The notes under the pieces are model-generated. The model ran no database searches, was not told where the DNA came from, and worked only from the letters and a program-made list of their open reading frames with translations. Positions 53,542 to 62,711 of a stretch of 64,000 bases of DNA are shown here, one piece after another. How positions within the stretch are numbered: the stretch's first letter is position 1; every line of letters starts with the position of its first letter. The DNA is taken from contig JAQGMJ010000049.1 in NCBI GenBank assembly GCA_028292405.1, positions 134,344-198,343 of the forward strand, in the 5' to 3' direction. The DNA comes from Betaproteobacteria bacterium. GTDB lineage: Bacteria; Pseudomonadota; Gammaproteobacteria; Burkholderiales; JAEUOS01. A program made the position numbers and the translations under genes.

Positions 53542-54978
53542 TCAGAGGTGGAGGCTCCGCCCCAGGGGCGGCGCGATGTCTTCCAGCGAGCGGCCCTCCG
53601 CGTCCACCGCGTGACGCCAGGCGAACAGGCCCGCGCCTATCATCAGCGCTGCGCCGATGACATAGCCGATGGCGACGGCGCCGCGGCTGCCGCTTTCGAC
53701 CAGGGCGCCGAACAGCGCCGGGGCGACGAAGCCGCCGGCGCCGGTGCCGACCGCGTAGAAGATCGAGATGGCCAGCGCGCGGGTTTCCAGGGGGAAGACT
53801 TCACTTACCGTGAGGTAGGCGGAACTGGCGGCGGCGGAGGCCAAGAAAAACACGGCGGACCAGCACAGCGCCTGGCCGCGCGCGTCCAGCCAGCCTTGCA
53901 TGAAGGCCCAGCCGGTGAACAGGAGGCCGAGGCCGGAGAGGGCGTAGGTGAGGCCGATCATGCGGCGGCGGCCGATGCGGTCGAACAGGGGGCCTAAGAT
54001 CAGCGGGCCGGCGACGTTGCCCAGGGCAAAGGGAAAGATGTAGAGGGCGACGCGCTCTTCGGCCACGCCGTAGAAGCGCGTGAGCACCAGCGAGTAGGTG
54101 AAGAAGATGGCGTTGTAGAAAAAGGCTTGCGCGACCATCAGGGCCAGGGCGACCAGGCTGCGCCGGCGGTATTGCTTGAACAGGACGCGAGCGACTTCGC
54201 CGAGGGTGGGAAGGGGGCGGGCCTGATAGGGCTGGCCGGGGGCGACTGCCGATAGGGGGCCGTGGCGGGTTTCGATGCGGGCTTCGATGGCGGCGACGAT
54301 CTGCTCGGCTTCTTCGCCGCGGCCGTGGGTGAGCAGCCAGCGCGGGCTTTCGGGCACGTCGCGGCGCACCAGCAGCATGGAGAAGGCGAGTACGGCGCCC
54401 AGCGCGAAGCCGGCGCGCCAGCCGAGAGCCGGGCCGAGCACGCGCGGGTCGAGGAGGACCAGGCTGATGCCGGCGCCGAGTGCCGCGCCTAGCCAGAAGC
54501 TCCCGTTGATCGCCAGGTTGACCTGGCCGCGCAGGCGGGCGGGGATCAACTCGTCGATGGCGGAATTGATGGCGGCGTATTCGCCGCCGATGCCTAAGCC
54601 CGTCAGCACGCGGCACAGGGCGAAGAACAGGAAGTTGGGGGCGAGTGCGGTGGCCAGAGTCGCCACCATGTAGAGGCCGAGGGTGGCGAGGAACAAGCGC
54701 TTGCGGCCGAGCTTGTCGGTGAGGCGGCCGAACAGCAAGGCGCCGACCACCGCGCCGCCGACGTAGAGAGAGCCGGCCCAGCCGACTTCACCGGCGGAAA
54801 GGCCGAGCGCGTCCGGGCGCTGCAGGGCGGCGCCGATGGAGCCGACCAGGGTGACTTCCAGGCCATCGAGCACCCAGGCGACGCCGAGCGCGATGACCAC
54901 GCGCCAATGCCAACCGGACCAGGGCAGGCGGTCGAGGCGGGCGGGAAGGTGACCAGGAATGCGGCCGCGGGTTTCCAT
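53542..54978 (-). CDS. MFS transporter, sugar/aromatic-acid porter type
   Basis: 478 residues, about 12 transmembrane helices. Motif A (GRLTDKLGRKRLF) lies between helices 2 and 3 and recurs in the second half (LFDRIGRRRMIG). GIGGEYAAINSAIDELIPAR and RRDVPESPRWL resemble the sugar porter and aromatic acid:H+ symporter families. The central loop carries an Arg-rich segment. The substrate is not predictable. The gene is divergent from the EamA gene at 55135, with 156 bases between starts, and 13 bases upstream of udgX in the same direction. Confidence 0.88.
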   Translation of the reverse strand: METRGRIPGHLPARLDRLPWSGWHWRVVIALGVAWVLDGLEVTLVGSIGAALQRPDALGLSAGEVGWAGSLYVGGAVVGALLFGRLTDKLGRKRLFLATLGLYMVATLATALAPNFLFFALCRVLTGLGIGGEYAAINSAIDELIPARLRGQVNLAINGSFWLGAALGAGISLVLLDPRVLGPALGWRAGFALGAVLAFSMLLVRRDVPESPRWLLTHGRGEEAEQIVAAIEARIETRHGPLSAVAPGQPYQARPLPTLGEVARVLFKQYRRRSLVALALMVAQAFFYNAIFFTYSLVLTRFYGVAEERVALYIFPFALGNVAGPLILGPLFDRIGRRRMIGLTYALSGLGLLFTGWAFMQGWLDARGQALCWSAVFFLASAAASSAYLTVSEVFPLETRALAISIFYAVGTGAGGFVAPALFGALVESGSRGAVAIGYVIGAALMIGAGLFAWRHAVDAEGRSLEDIAPPLGRSLHL

Positions 54979-55134
54979 GTGTGATGAAATCGAGGGTGAT
55001 GCGGGCCCGACTACCTATCGGCAATTCGGTGGGGCGAAAGTTCCTCCGGTGGGCGCCGGGTGGGGAGGGCGGCAAGGGGCATGCGCTAAACTTGTGCCTT
55101 TCGCCGCCGGGTTCGCGCGGCTTCCGGTTCCCCG

Positions 55135-56070
55135 ATGTCGACGAGCAGAACGGCTGGGCAGACAGCCGCATCCACCGAGCAGGAAAAGCACGACGCCGAG
55201 CAGCGCATGGCGTATGTGCTGCTGTGGGTCACGCCGCTGTTGTTCGTCACCAATTATTTGACGGCGCGGGTCTGCGTGCCGCTGATTCCGCCGCTGACGC
55301 TGGCGCTGTTGCGTTGGGGGTTTACGGCGCTGCTGGCGGGGGCGATTGCGTGGCCGCTGGTGCGGCAGCATTGGCGCGTGGCCGCCTCTGAATGGCGCGA
55401 CCTGCTGTTGCTCGGGGCGATCGGCATGGCGCTATGCGGGGCCTCGGCCTATGAGGCGGCGAAGACGACGGTTGCAATCAACATCGGGCTGATCTACGCG
55501 GCTTCGCCGGCGATGATCGCCATTCTCGCGCGCTTCATGTTCAATGAGCGCCTTGGGCGGCGCCAGGTGGCGGGGATGGCGGCATGTCTGGGCGGGGTGT
55601 TGTGGATCATCGCGCGCGGCGAGCCGGCGACGCTGTTGCAAATGCAGTTCGTGCCGGGGGATTTGTGGTCCCTGGCGGGGTGCATCGGCTGGGCGATTTA
55701 CTCGGTGTTGCTGAAGCAAAAAAGAGGCGGGTTACCACCCACGGTGCGGTTCGTCTGGCTGTGCGTGGCGGGGGCGGCGGTGCTGATTCCGTTTTCGGTG
55801 TGGGAACTCGGGCGGGTGCCGGCGCAGTGGTCGCTGAAGGCGGCGGGCTATGTGGCGCTGCTGGTGGTGGTGGCGAGCTACGGGGCCTACCAGGGCTATG
55901 ACCGGGTGCAGCGCGTGCTGGGGGCGGCGCGCACCGGTATTATTATGTACGTGGGGCCGGTGTATGCGGCGTTTTTGGCCTGGGCGCTGCTGGGCGAGGC
56001 GCTGCATGGGTTTCATGCGGTGGGCGCGGCGCTGGTGCTGGGCGGCGTGTGGGCGGTACGTGGGCGGTAG
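55135..56070 (+). CDS. EamA/DMT-family transporter
   Basis: 311 residues with a polar ~25-residue N-terminus and about ten transmembrane helices in two EamA repeats (YVLLWVTPLLFVTNYLTARV; LIYAASPAMIAILARFMFNERLG; the second repeat ends YVGPVYAAFLAWALLGEAL). It probably exports or imports a small metabolite. It is unrelated in detail to the EamA protein at 22904. Downstream genes PaiB and TadA follow closely on the same strand. Confidence 0.88.
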   Translation: MSTSRTAGQTAASTEQEKHDAEQRMAYVLLWVTPLLFVTNYLTARVCVPLIPPLTLALLRWGFTALLAGAIAWPLVRQHWRVAASEWRDLLLLGAIGMALCGASAYEAAKTTVAINIGLIYAASPAMIAILARFMFNERLGRRQVAGMAACLGGVLWIIARGEPATLLQMQFVPGDLWSLAGCIGWAIYSVLLKQKRGGLPPTVRFVWLCVAGAAVLIPFSVWELGRVPAQWSLKAAGYVALLVVVASYGAYQGYDRVQRVLGAARTGIIMYVGPVYAAFLAWALLGEALHGFHAVGAALVLGGVWAVRGR

Positions 56071-56113
56071 GTAGGCCGTAAAGCGGCACGGCAAATAAAA
56101 CGGGAGCGAGTGC

Positions 56114-56731
56114 ATGTATCTGCCCAAACATTTCGAGCAAAAGGACCAGGCGCTGGCGCTGGAGGTGATGCGCGCGCACGGCTTTGCCATGCTGGTGGGC
56201 AATGACGACGAGGGGGCGCCTTACGTCAGCCATCTGCCGCTGGTGATGGAGGAGAAGGACGGGGCGATCCGCATCGAGGGCCATGTGGCGAAACCGAATC
56301 CGCACTGGCGCTACCTGCAGGCGCGGCCGCGGGTGCTGGTGGTGTTCCAGGGGCCGCATGCCTACATGTCGCCCAAGGTCTACCCGGACCTCACAAGGGT
56401 GCCGAGCTGGAGCTATATCGCGGTGCATGCCTACGGCGAGGCGCAACTGATCGACGACCCGGAGGGCAAGGACGCGCTGCTCAAGCGGCTGATCGGCGTG
56501 CACGAGCCGGGGTATGCGCGGCAGTGGCGCGACCTGGGCCAGGAGTTCCAGTTGAAGATGCTGGGCGGCATCGTCGGTTTTGCGATTACGGTGAACAAGC
56601 TGGAGGCCAAGTTCAAGATCAACCAGCATCGGCCGGAAGCGCATGCGGCGATGCATGCGGCTTATGCGCAAGGGACGCCGGAGGAGCAGGCGCTGGCGCG
56701 CTGGATGGAGCGCCTGGGCCACAAGGTTTAG
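56114..56731 (+). CDS. PaiB-family FMN-binding protein
   Basis: 205 residues beginning MYLPKHFEQ, the standard N-terminus of the PaiB family. The split-barrel blocks are VSHLPLVMEE, EGHVAKPNPHWRYL, VFQGPHAYMSPKVYP and VPSWSYIAVHAYG. PaiB was described in Bacillus as a negative regulator of sporulation and protease genes, and binds FMN; in proteobacteria it is more likely an FMN-dependent enzyme. It ends seven bases before the tadA start, implying co-transcription. Confidence 0.9.
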   Translation: MYLPKHFEQKDQALALEVMRAHGFAMLVGNDDEGAPYVSHLPLVMEEKDGAIRIEGHVAKPNPHWRYLQARPRVLVVFQGPHAYMSPKVYPDLTRVPSWSYIAVHAYGEAQLIDDPEGKDALLKRLIGVHEPGYARQWRDLGQEFQLKMLGGIVGFAITVNKLEAKFKINQHRPEAHAAMHAAYAQGTPEEQALARWMERLGHKV

Positions 56732-56738
56732 GGATACG

Positions 56739-57221
56739 GTGCCGAGCTTCGACGAACAGATGATGGGTCTGGCGCTGGATGCGGCGGGGGAGGCCGGCGC
56801 GCTGGGAGAGGTGCCGGTGGGAGCGGTGCTGGTGCGCGAAGGGCAAGTGATCGCCACCGGGTTCAACCGGCCGATCAGCGCGCATGATCCGTCGGCGCAT
56901 GCGGAGATGTGCGCGTTGCGGGCGGCGGCGGAGATCATCGGCAATTACCGGCTGCCGGATTGCGAGTTATATGTGACCCTGGAGCCTTGCGCAATGTGCG
57001 CCGGCGCCATCCTGCATGCGCGCCTTAAAAAAGTCATTTTTGGTGCGCATGATCCGAAGACCGGGGCTTGCGGCTCGGTGATCGATTTGTTTGCCGAGAC
57101 GCGCCTGAACCACCAGACGGTGGCGCAGGGCGGGGTGCTGGCGCGGGAGTGCGGCGAGATGCTGAAGGCGTTTTTCGCGGCGCGGCGGGCGGCGGCGAAA
57201 GCGGGCGGGGATGCGCAGTAG
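56739..57221 (+). CDS. tadA: tRNA-specific adenosine deaminase TadA
   Basis: 160 residues from GTG 56739, preceded by AGGG. The zinc site is HAEMCAL (His, catalytic Glu) and EPCAMCAGAI (two Cys); the substrate-side motif is GEVPVGAVLV. TadA deaminates A34 to inosine in tRNA-Arg(ACG). The C-terminal RECGEMLKAFFAARR is the usual final helix. In-frame upstream ATGs lie inside the PaiB gene and would add residues the family does not have. Confidence 0.95.
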   Translation: MPSFDEQMMGLALDAAGEAGALGEVPVGAVLVREGQVIATGFNRPISAHDPSAHAEMCALRAAAEIIGNYRLPDCELYVTLEPCAMCAGAILHARLKKVIFGAHDPKTGACGSVIDLFAETRLNHQTVAQGGVLARECGEMLKAFFAARRAAAKAGGDAQ

Positions 57222-57282
57222 CAGGTTTGAAAGAATTCTCGATGAACGGACATCACGTGGCTGAAGCGAAGGGGCAATAGCG

Positions 57283-58179
57283 ATGGCGCGCAAACCGGCG
57301 ATCGGGCTGATCGCGCCTTCGGGCCAGGTGACGGACCAGGAGGCGCTGGAGCGCGGCATCGCCTACTTTCGCGCGCGCGGCTGGCGCGTGGTGGCGCCGG
57401 GGGTAAAGCGCGTTCACCAGCGCTTCGCCGGGGACGACGAGGCGCGGCTGGCGGCGCTGTATGGGATGGCGGCGCAGAGTGAAGTGAAGCTGGTGATGGC
57501 GGTGCGCGGCAGCTATGGCTTGTCGCGGCTGCTGGGACGCATCGATTACAAACGCCTCGCGGCGGCGGGGCAGCGCTACGTCGGGCACAGCGATTTTACC
57601 GCGCTCTTGTGCGCGAACCTGGCGCGGGCGGGGCTGCATGGTTTCTCCGGGCCGATGGCTTGTTATGACTTCGGCGCGGCCCACATGAGCGCGTTTACCG
57701 AGGCGCATTTCTGGCGCATGCTCGACGAAGGGCGCGACGAGATCGAGGTCAAGGGCGGTAGTGAGAGCGCGTTGCGGGTCCAGGGACCGCTCTGGGGCGG
57801 CAACCTGGCGATGATTGCTTCGCTGGTGGGCACGCCTTATCTGCCGAAGGTGCGTGGCGGGTTGCTGTATGTCGAAGACATCAGCGAGCATCCGTACCGC
57901 ATCGAGCGCATGCTGCTGCAATTGCATCAGGCCGGCTTGTTGAAGACGCAGCGGGCGCTGCTGCTGGGCGATTTTTCGGGCTATAAGCTGGCGCCGCATG
58001 ACAACGGCTACGATTTCGCTACCATGGTGGCGCATTTGCGCGAGACCCTGGACATACCCGTGGTGACCGGCCTGCCCTTCGGCCATACGCGCGACAAGCT
58101 GACCTTGCCGATGGGCGGCAAGGCGGTGTTGAGCGCGGAGAAGGGCGGCTGGCACCTGGCTTACGGCGCGGAACCCTGA
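57283..58179 (+). CDS. ldcA: LD-carboxypeptidase (muramoyltetrapeptide carboxypeptidase, LdcA)
   Basis: 298 residues of the S66 peptidase family. It begins IGLIAPSGQV. The nucleophile Ser is in YVGHSDFTAL, the glutamate in YVEDISEHPYRIERM, and the His in LPFGHTRDKLTLP. The enzyme removes the terminal D-alanine from murein tetrapeptides in the cytoplasm, part of peptidoglycan recycling. No signal peptide, as expected. Start ATG 57283. Confidence 0.93.
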   Translation: MARKPAIGLIAPSGQVTDQEALERGIAYFRARGWRVVAPGVKRVHQRFAGDDEARLAALYGMAAQSEVKLVMAVRGSYGLSRLLGRIDYKRLAAAGQRYVGHSDFTALLCANLARAGLHGFSGPMACYDFGAAHMSAFTEAHFWRMLDEGRDEIEVKGGSESALRVQGPLWGGNLAMIASLVGTPYLPKVRGGLLYVEDISEHPYRIERMLLQLHQAGLLKTQRALLLGDFSGYKLAPHDNGYDFATMVAHLRETLDIPVVTGLPFGHTRDKLTLPMGGKAVLSAEKGGWHLAYGAEP

Positions 58180-58213
58180 GTTCGTGACCCCGCGCCGCTT
58201 CGTGGCGGACACA

Positions 58214-59200
58214 ATGAAAATAGTCGGAGACAAATGGCGGGTGCGGGCGGCGGCATGCGCGCTCGGCCTGATCGCATGCAGCGGCGTGTTGGCGCAAGAG
58301 GCGAATTACCCGGACCGGCCGATTCACCTGATCGTCGGCTTTCCGCCGGGCGGCCCGAACGACCTGATCGCGCGCATCATCCAGCCGCGCTTGAGCGAGC
58401 TGCTGAAGCAGACCATCATTATCGAGAACCGCAATGGTTCGAATGGCGAGATCGCCACCGGCTATGTCGCCAAGGCCGCATCGGACGGCTACACCATGCT
58501 GGTGGCTTCCAACGGTTCGATTACGATTTCGCCGGGGCTGGGCAAGAAGCTGCCCTACGATGCGCGCAAGGATCTGACGCCGCTGACCATCGTCGCGGCC
58601 AGCCCGATGCTGCTGGTGGTGCCGCTGCAGTCCGAGTTCAAGAGCGTGGCCGACGTGGTGGCAGGCGCCAAGGCGAAGCCGGGCAAGCTTTCCAGCGCTT
58701 CGGCCGGCGCGGCGGGGCCGACGCATCTGGCGCTGGAGTTGTTCAAGAGCATGGCGAAGGTGGACATCGCGCACATCCCCTACAAGGGCGGCGGGCCAGC
58801 GCTGACCGATGTGATGGGCGGGCAGGTGGACCTGTATTTCGGCGGGCTTTCCACCGCGCTGCCGCATGTGCGCGCCGGCAAGCTGCGCGGGCTGGGGATG
58901 ACCACCGTCGCGCGCTCGAGCATCGCGCCGGAGATTCCGACGATCGCCGAGACGGTGCCGGGCTACGACGCCAGCATCTGGTACGGCACCTTCGCGCCGC
59001 CGGGGCTGCCGGCGGCGATCACCGCCAAGCTGCATGATGCGATCGTCGCCGCCATCCATAGCCCGGAGGTGACGGCGAAACTGAAGCAGGAAGGTCTGGA
59101 CCCGATGGACAACAGCAGCGCGCAACTGGCGGCCTTCATCCGTGAAGACATCGACAAGTGGGCGCGCCTGGCGAAGTCGGCGAACATCAAACCGGAGTAG
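58214..59200 (+). CDS. Bug/TctC-type substrate-binding protein (copy 3)
   Basis: About 328 residues. The signal is AAACALGLIACSGVLAQ, and the mature protein begins YPDRPIHLIVGFPPGGPND. It keeps the two Bug signature regions (IIIENRNGSNGEIATGYVAK, DGYTMLVASNG) but is clearly distant from the pair at 6-8 kb. ATG 58214 gives a normal signal peptide; GTG 58184 is an alternative. It lies 34 bases after ldcA on the same strand, without transporter subunits nearby. Confidence 0.92.
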   Translation: MKIVGDKWRVRAAACALGLIACSGVLAQEANYPDRPIHLIVGFPPGGPNDLIARIIQPRLSELLKQTIIIENRNGSNGEIATGYVAKAASDGYTMLVASNGSITISPGLGKKLPYDARKDLTPLTIVAASPMLLVVPLQSEFKSVADVVAGAKAKPGKLSSASAGAAGPTHLALELFKSMAKVDIAHIPYKGGGPALTDVMGGQVDLYFGGLSTALPHVRAGKLRGLGMTTVARSSIAPEIPTIAETVPGYDASIWYGTFAPPGLPAAITAKLHDAIVAAIHSPEVTAKLKQEGLDPMDNSSAQLAAFIREDIDKWARLAKSANIKPE

Positions 59201-59215
59201 GATTTCCCACGGGGT

Positions 59216-59533
59216 TTAGAGGGGCGAGAAAGACACCGACTTGAGGATGCGGCTTTCCTGGTTCAGGTGGGCGCCCATCTCGGCGCTGCGGCGCAGGTAT
59301 TCCTTGAACGCCGGGTCTGCCATCAGGGCGTCGCGCTTTTTCTCGCGCTCGGCCTGGCTGGCGTATTTCCAGACGTGCACAACTTGATTTAACGTGCCGA
59401 CTTCGCTGGTGGCGTAGAACACAGGCTCGCCGCAGTGCTTCACTTGCGTGGGGTGGCCGTACTCCTCGTACATTTTCAGCCAGGCGGGCAGCTTGCCGGG
59501 GTGCAGGGTGTAGATGCGCAGGTCGAAGATCAT
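59216..59533 (-). CDS. NIPSNAP-family protein
   Basis: 105 residues. It begins MIFDLRIYTLHPGKLPAWLK, with VHVWKYASQAEREKKRDAL in the second half, the usual pattern of the ferredoxin-like NIPSNAP domain. The function is unknown in bacteria; members sit near hydroxy-acid and aromatic-acid catabolism genes. An upstream ATG at 59641 is not conserved. It is convergent with the Bug gene and divergent from aroE. Confidence 0.88.
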   Translation of the reverse strand: MIFDLRIYTLHPGKLPAWLKMYEEYGHPTQVKHCGEPVFYATSEVGTLNQVVHVWKYASQAEREKKRDALMADPAFKEYLRRSAEMGAHLNQESRILKSVSFSPL

Positions 59534-59682
59534 GTTGGCCTCGGTGGGAAGGTGCGGGAAAGGTAAAATGTTTGTCTCGTGTCGCTGCTTGCCTGTACGT
59601 GCAGATGCGGCGATTTTCGGCCGGGCTATGTTAGCAAACACGCTGCCGCCTGTTTTGTTTATTCAAATCGATTGAAAAGAAA

Positions 59683-60540
59683 ATGACGCAAACTCCGCCG
59701 CGCGCCTGCGTGATGGGCCACCCGGTCGCCCATTCCCGCTCGCCGATGATCCATGGGTATTGGCTGAAGGAACTCGGCATCGCCGGTTCATACGAGTTGC
59801 AGGACCTGACGCCGGAGGCGTTTCCGCAATTTGTCGAGAGCTTCGACAAGAATGGTTTTGTCGGCGGCAACGTGACCGTGCCGCACAAGGAGGTGGCGTT
59901 CAAGCTGGCGCGGCGGCGCGACGCGGCGGCCGAAGCCATCGGTGCGGTCAATGTGTTGTGGCTGGAAGACGGCATATTAGTAGGTGGCAATTCGGACACC
60001 CACGGCTTTATCAATAATCTTGACCACGCCGCGCCCGGCTGGGACGTCAAGGGTGGTCGTGCCGTGATCCTCGGCGCCGGGGGCTCGGCGCGCTCGGCGG
60101 TGTATGCGTTTGCCAAGCGCGGGGTGGAGGTAGCGCTGGTGAACCGCAATGTGGAGCGAGCGCGGGAGTTGGCGGCGCATTTCGCGCACCTGGGAGCGCC
60201 GATCACGGCGCATACCTACGAAGAACTGCCTGAACTGCTGCCGCACGCCGATGTGCTGGTCAACTGCACCTCCTGTGGCATGGTGGGCAAGCCGCGCCTG
60301 GAGGTGGACCTCACGGCATTGAAGGGTTCGGCGGTGGTGTACGACGTGGTCTACGTGCCGCTGGACACTGAACTACTGCGCGAGGCGAAGACGCGCGGGC
60401 ACCGCATCGTCGATGGTCTGGGCATGCTGCTGGAGCAGGCCGGCTATGGCTTCGAGAAATGGTTCGGCGTGCTGCCGGAGCTGACCACCGAATTGCGCGC
60501 CATGCTGGAAGCGGACATTCGCGCCAAGACGCCAAAATAG
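59683..60540 (+). CDS. aroE: Shikimate dehydrogenase AroE-like
   Basis: 285 residues. The substrate domain has the SRSP shikimate site (HSRSPMIHGYW) and the catalytic Lys in NVTVPHKE, with Asp in GNSDTHGF. The NADP loop is GAGGSARSAVY and the ending is DGLGMLLEQAGYGFEKWFG. It reduces 3-dehydroshikimate to shikimate. The next reading unit shows TAAAAT in GGCTAAAATGGCG at 60570-60580, a probable -10 for the ABC operon rather than for aroE. Confidence 0.93.
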   Translation: MTQTPPRACVMGHPVAHSRSPMIHGYWLKELGIAGSYELQDLTPEAFPQFVESFDKNGFVGGNVTVPHKEVAFKLARRRDAAAEAIGAVNVLWLEDGILVGGNSDTHGFINNLDHAAPGWDVKGGRAVILGAGGSARSAVYAFAKRGVEVALVNRNVERARELAAHFAHLGAPITAHTYEELPELLPHADVLVNCTSCGMVGKPRLEVDLTALKGSAVVYDVVYVPLDTELLREAKTRGHRIVDGLGMLLEQAGYGFEKWFGVLPELTTELRAMLEADIRAKTPK

Positions 60541-60639
60541 CGGCACGGCAGGGCTGGCCCGGCGTCGGCTAAAATGGCGCCGGCAACAAGCACGCCGCAT
60601 CGATGCGCGGCGCGCAACACAATAAAGAGGAGACTTGCC

Positions 60640-61779
60640 ATGAAGTCATGGAACCGGGCCGCTCTGGCGGCCGCCCTGTGTCTGGCCGCGGCCGGTGTGC
60701 AGGCGCAGCAAACCGTCAATATTCCGGATGTGATCGAGCTTTCCGGCGCCGGCGCCGTCTCCGGCACCAACTGGAAGGACGGCGTTACGCTCGCGGTGGA
60801 CGAGATCAACGCCAAGGGCGGCATCCTCGGGCGCAAGATCGTCACTACGCATACAGACACGCAAAGCAACCCGGGCGTTTCGCGCGCCCTGGTGCAAAAG
60901 GCGCTGGACAACGATCCCTATGTGCTGCTGGGGCCGGTGTTTTCCGGTTCGGTCAAGGTCAACATGCTGCTGGCGCAGCAGGCCGAGGTGCCGCAGTTCA
61001 CCGGGGCGGAGGCGGCCGACATCACGCAGATGGGCAACCCGTATATTTTCCGCACCTCGTTCGGCCAACAAGTGAGCATGCCGAAGATCGCCAATTACGT
61101 GCGCGACGGCATCAAGGCCAGGAGCGTGGCTGTGGTGTGGGTGAACAACGACTTCGGCAAGGGCGGGCGCGACAGCTTCATCAAGGAGATGGGTTCGCGC
61201 GGCATCAAGGTGGTGGCCGATGTGTCGACCGAGTCGGGCCAGGTGGACTTCGCCGCCGACGTGGTGAAGGTGAAGAACGCCGGCGCCGACTGCATTTTCG
61301 TCTACACCAATGAAGAGGAAAGCGCGCGCTTTTTGCGCGAGGCGAAAAAGCAGGGCATCAAGGTGCCGCTGCTGGGCGAGACCACGCTGCTGGGGCAAAA
61401 GGTGATCGACTTGGCCGGGGATGCTGCCAACGGCGCGCGCGGTCACGTCGGCCTCTCGGTGGACGTGCCGGTGCCGGCAATCCAGGAATTCAAGGCCAAG
61501 TTCAGCAAGCGCTTCGGCTATGTGCCCGACCACAACGGCATCAAGGGCTATACGGCGGTCTACGCGATCAAGTACGTGACCACCAAGATCGGCAAGTTCG
61601 ACCGCAAGCTGTTCGCCAAGACCATGCATGGCCTGACGATCACGCCGGCGATGGAGCCGGGTATCCTCATCGAAACGAGCTGGGACGACAAGGGCGATAT
61701 CGACCGCATCAGCTTCCTCGCCGAAGTGGTCGATGGCAAGCAGAAGGTCACCGCGACCCTGCCCAAGCTGGGCAAGTAA
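60640..61779 (+). CDS. ABC transporter substrate-binding protein, branched-chain amino-acid family
   Basis: 379 residues, start ATG 60640 after GAGGAG. The signal peptide is ALAAALCLAAAGVQAQ. The type I periplasmic binding fold has DGVTLAVDEINAKGGILGRK, DPYVLLGPVFSGSV, VVWVNNDFGKGGRDSF and GIKVPLLGETTLLG. It should bind an amino acid, amide or aromatic acid. It is the first gene of the operon binding protein-livH-livM-livG, all on this strand with overlapping junctions, so one transcript is expected. Confidence 0.92.
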   Translation: MKSWNRAALAAALCLAAAGVQAQQTVNIPDVIELSGAGAVSGTNWKDGVTLAVDEINAKGGILGRKIVTTHTDTQSNPGVSRALVQKALDNDPYVLLGPVFSGSVKVNMLLAQQAEVPQFTGAEAADITQMGNPYIFRTSFGQQVSMPKIANYVRDGIKARSVAVVWVNNDFGKGGRDSFIKEMGSRGIKVVADVSTESGQVDFAADVVKVKNAGADCIFVYTNEEESARFLREAKKQGIKVPLLGETTLLGQKVIDLAGDAANGARGHVGLSVDVPVPAIQEFKAKFSKRFGYVPDHNGIKGYTAVYAIKYVTTKIGKFDRKLFAKTMHGLTITPAMEPGILIETSWDDKGDIDRISFLAEVVDGKQKVTATLPKLGK

Positions 61780-61835
61780 GCCGGGTTTCCCTGCGGGCAG
61801 CCGATTGAAACCAGCGCGTTGAAGGCACTTCCCGC

Positions 61836-62711
61836 ATGGCATTGCTGCAAATTCTGATTTCCGGCCTGGCCACCGGCGCGATCTATGCGCTGGTGGCGGT
61901 AGGCTTCATGCTGCTGTGGCAGACCTCGCAGACCATCAATTTCGCGCAGGGCGAGTTCGTCATGCTGCCGGCGTTTTTCGTGCTGGGGGCGATGAAGTTC
62001 GGCGGCATGCCTTTCTGGCTGGCGATCGTGGTGGGCCTGTTGCTGTCGCTGATCGTGCTCGGCGTGCTGTTCAAAGTCCTGCTGGTGGACCCGATGCTGC
62101 GGCATGGCGTGCTGCCACTGGTGATCTCCACCATCGCGCTGGCCTTGTTCTTCAAGGAGGGCGTGAAGACCTGGTACGCGGCCGAAGCCCAGCCGTTTCC
62201 GGCGCTGTGGTCCAACGACAATCTTGAGATTGGGGGGGCGGTGATCTCGGTGCAAAACCTGGTGATCATCGTCGTCGCGGTGACGGCAGTGCTGGCGCTG
62301 CAATGGTTCCTGGCGCGCACCCGTACCGGGCGCTGCATGCAGGCGACCGCGCAGAACCCGGCGCTGGCGCGCATTCTCGGCGTGCGGGTCGAACGGATGA
62401 TTCTTTATACGTTTTTGATCAACGCGGCGCTGGTGGCGCTGGCTTCGTTTTTGATCAGCCCGATCTACCTGGCCAAGTTCAGCAACGGCGAGACGCTGGG
62501 CATGGCGGCGTTTATCGCGGCGATTGTCGGCGGCTTCAACCAGGTGCGCGGGGCGATTGCCGGGGGCCTCCTGTTGGGCGTGGTGGATAACCTGGCGGCT
62601 TCGTATATATCGACGCAGTATCGCGGGGCGATTCCGCTATTCCTGTTGATTGCTGTGATCTTGTTTCGCCCGCAGGGCCTGCTGGGGCGCGCCGAGGAGC
62701 GTTCGGTATGA
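61836..62711 (+). CDS. livH: LivH-type ABC transporter permease
   Basis: 291 residues, about eight transmembrane helices. The N-terminal SGLATGAIYALVAVGFMLLW and the loop GEFVMLPAF (usual QTINFAQGEF pattern) are diagnostic of LivH. The conserved cytoplasmic loop is RTGRCMQATAQNPALARILG. It forms the membrane channel with LivM. The ATG lacks a clear ribosome site. The stop overlaps livM by four bases (ATGA). Confidence 0.93.
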   Translation: MALLQILISGLATGAIYALVAVGFMLLWQTSQTINFAQGEFVMLPAFFVLGAMKFGGMPFWLAIVVGLLLSLIVLGVLFKVLLVDPMLRHGVLPLVISTIALALFFKEGVKTWYAAEAQPFPALWSNDNLEIGGAVISVQNLVIIVVAVTAVLALQWFLARTRTGRCMQATAQNPALARILGVRVERMILYTFLINAALVALASFLISPIYLAKFSNGETLGMAAFIAAIVGGFNQVRGAIAGGLLLGVVDNLAASYISTQYRGAIPLFLLIAVILFRPQGLLGRAEERSV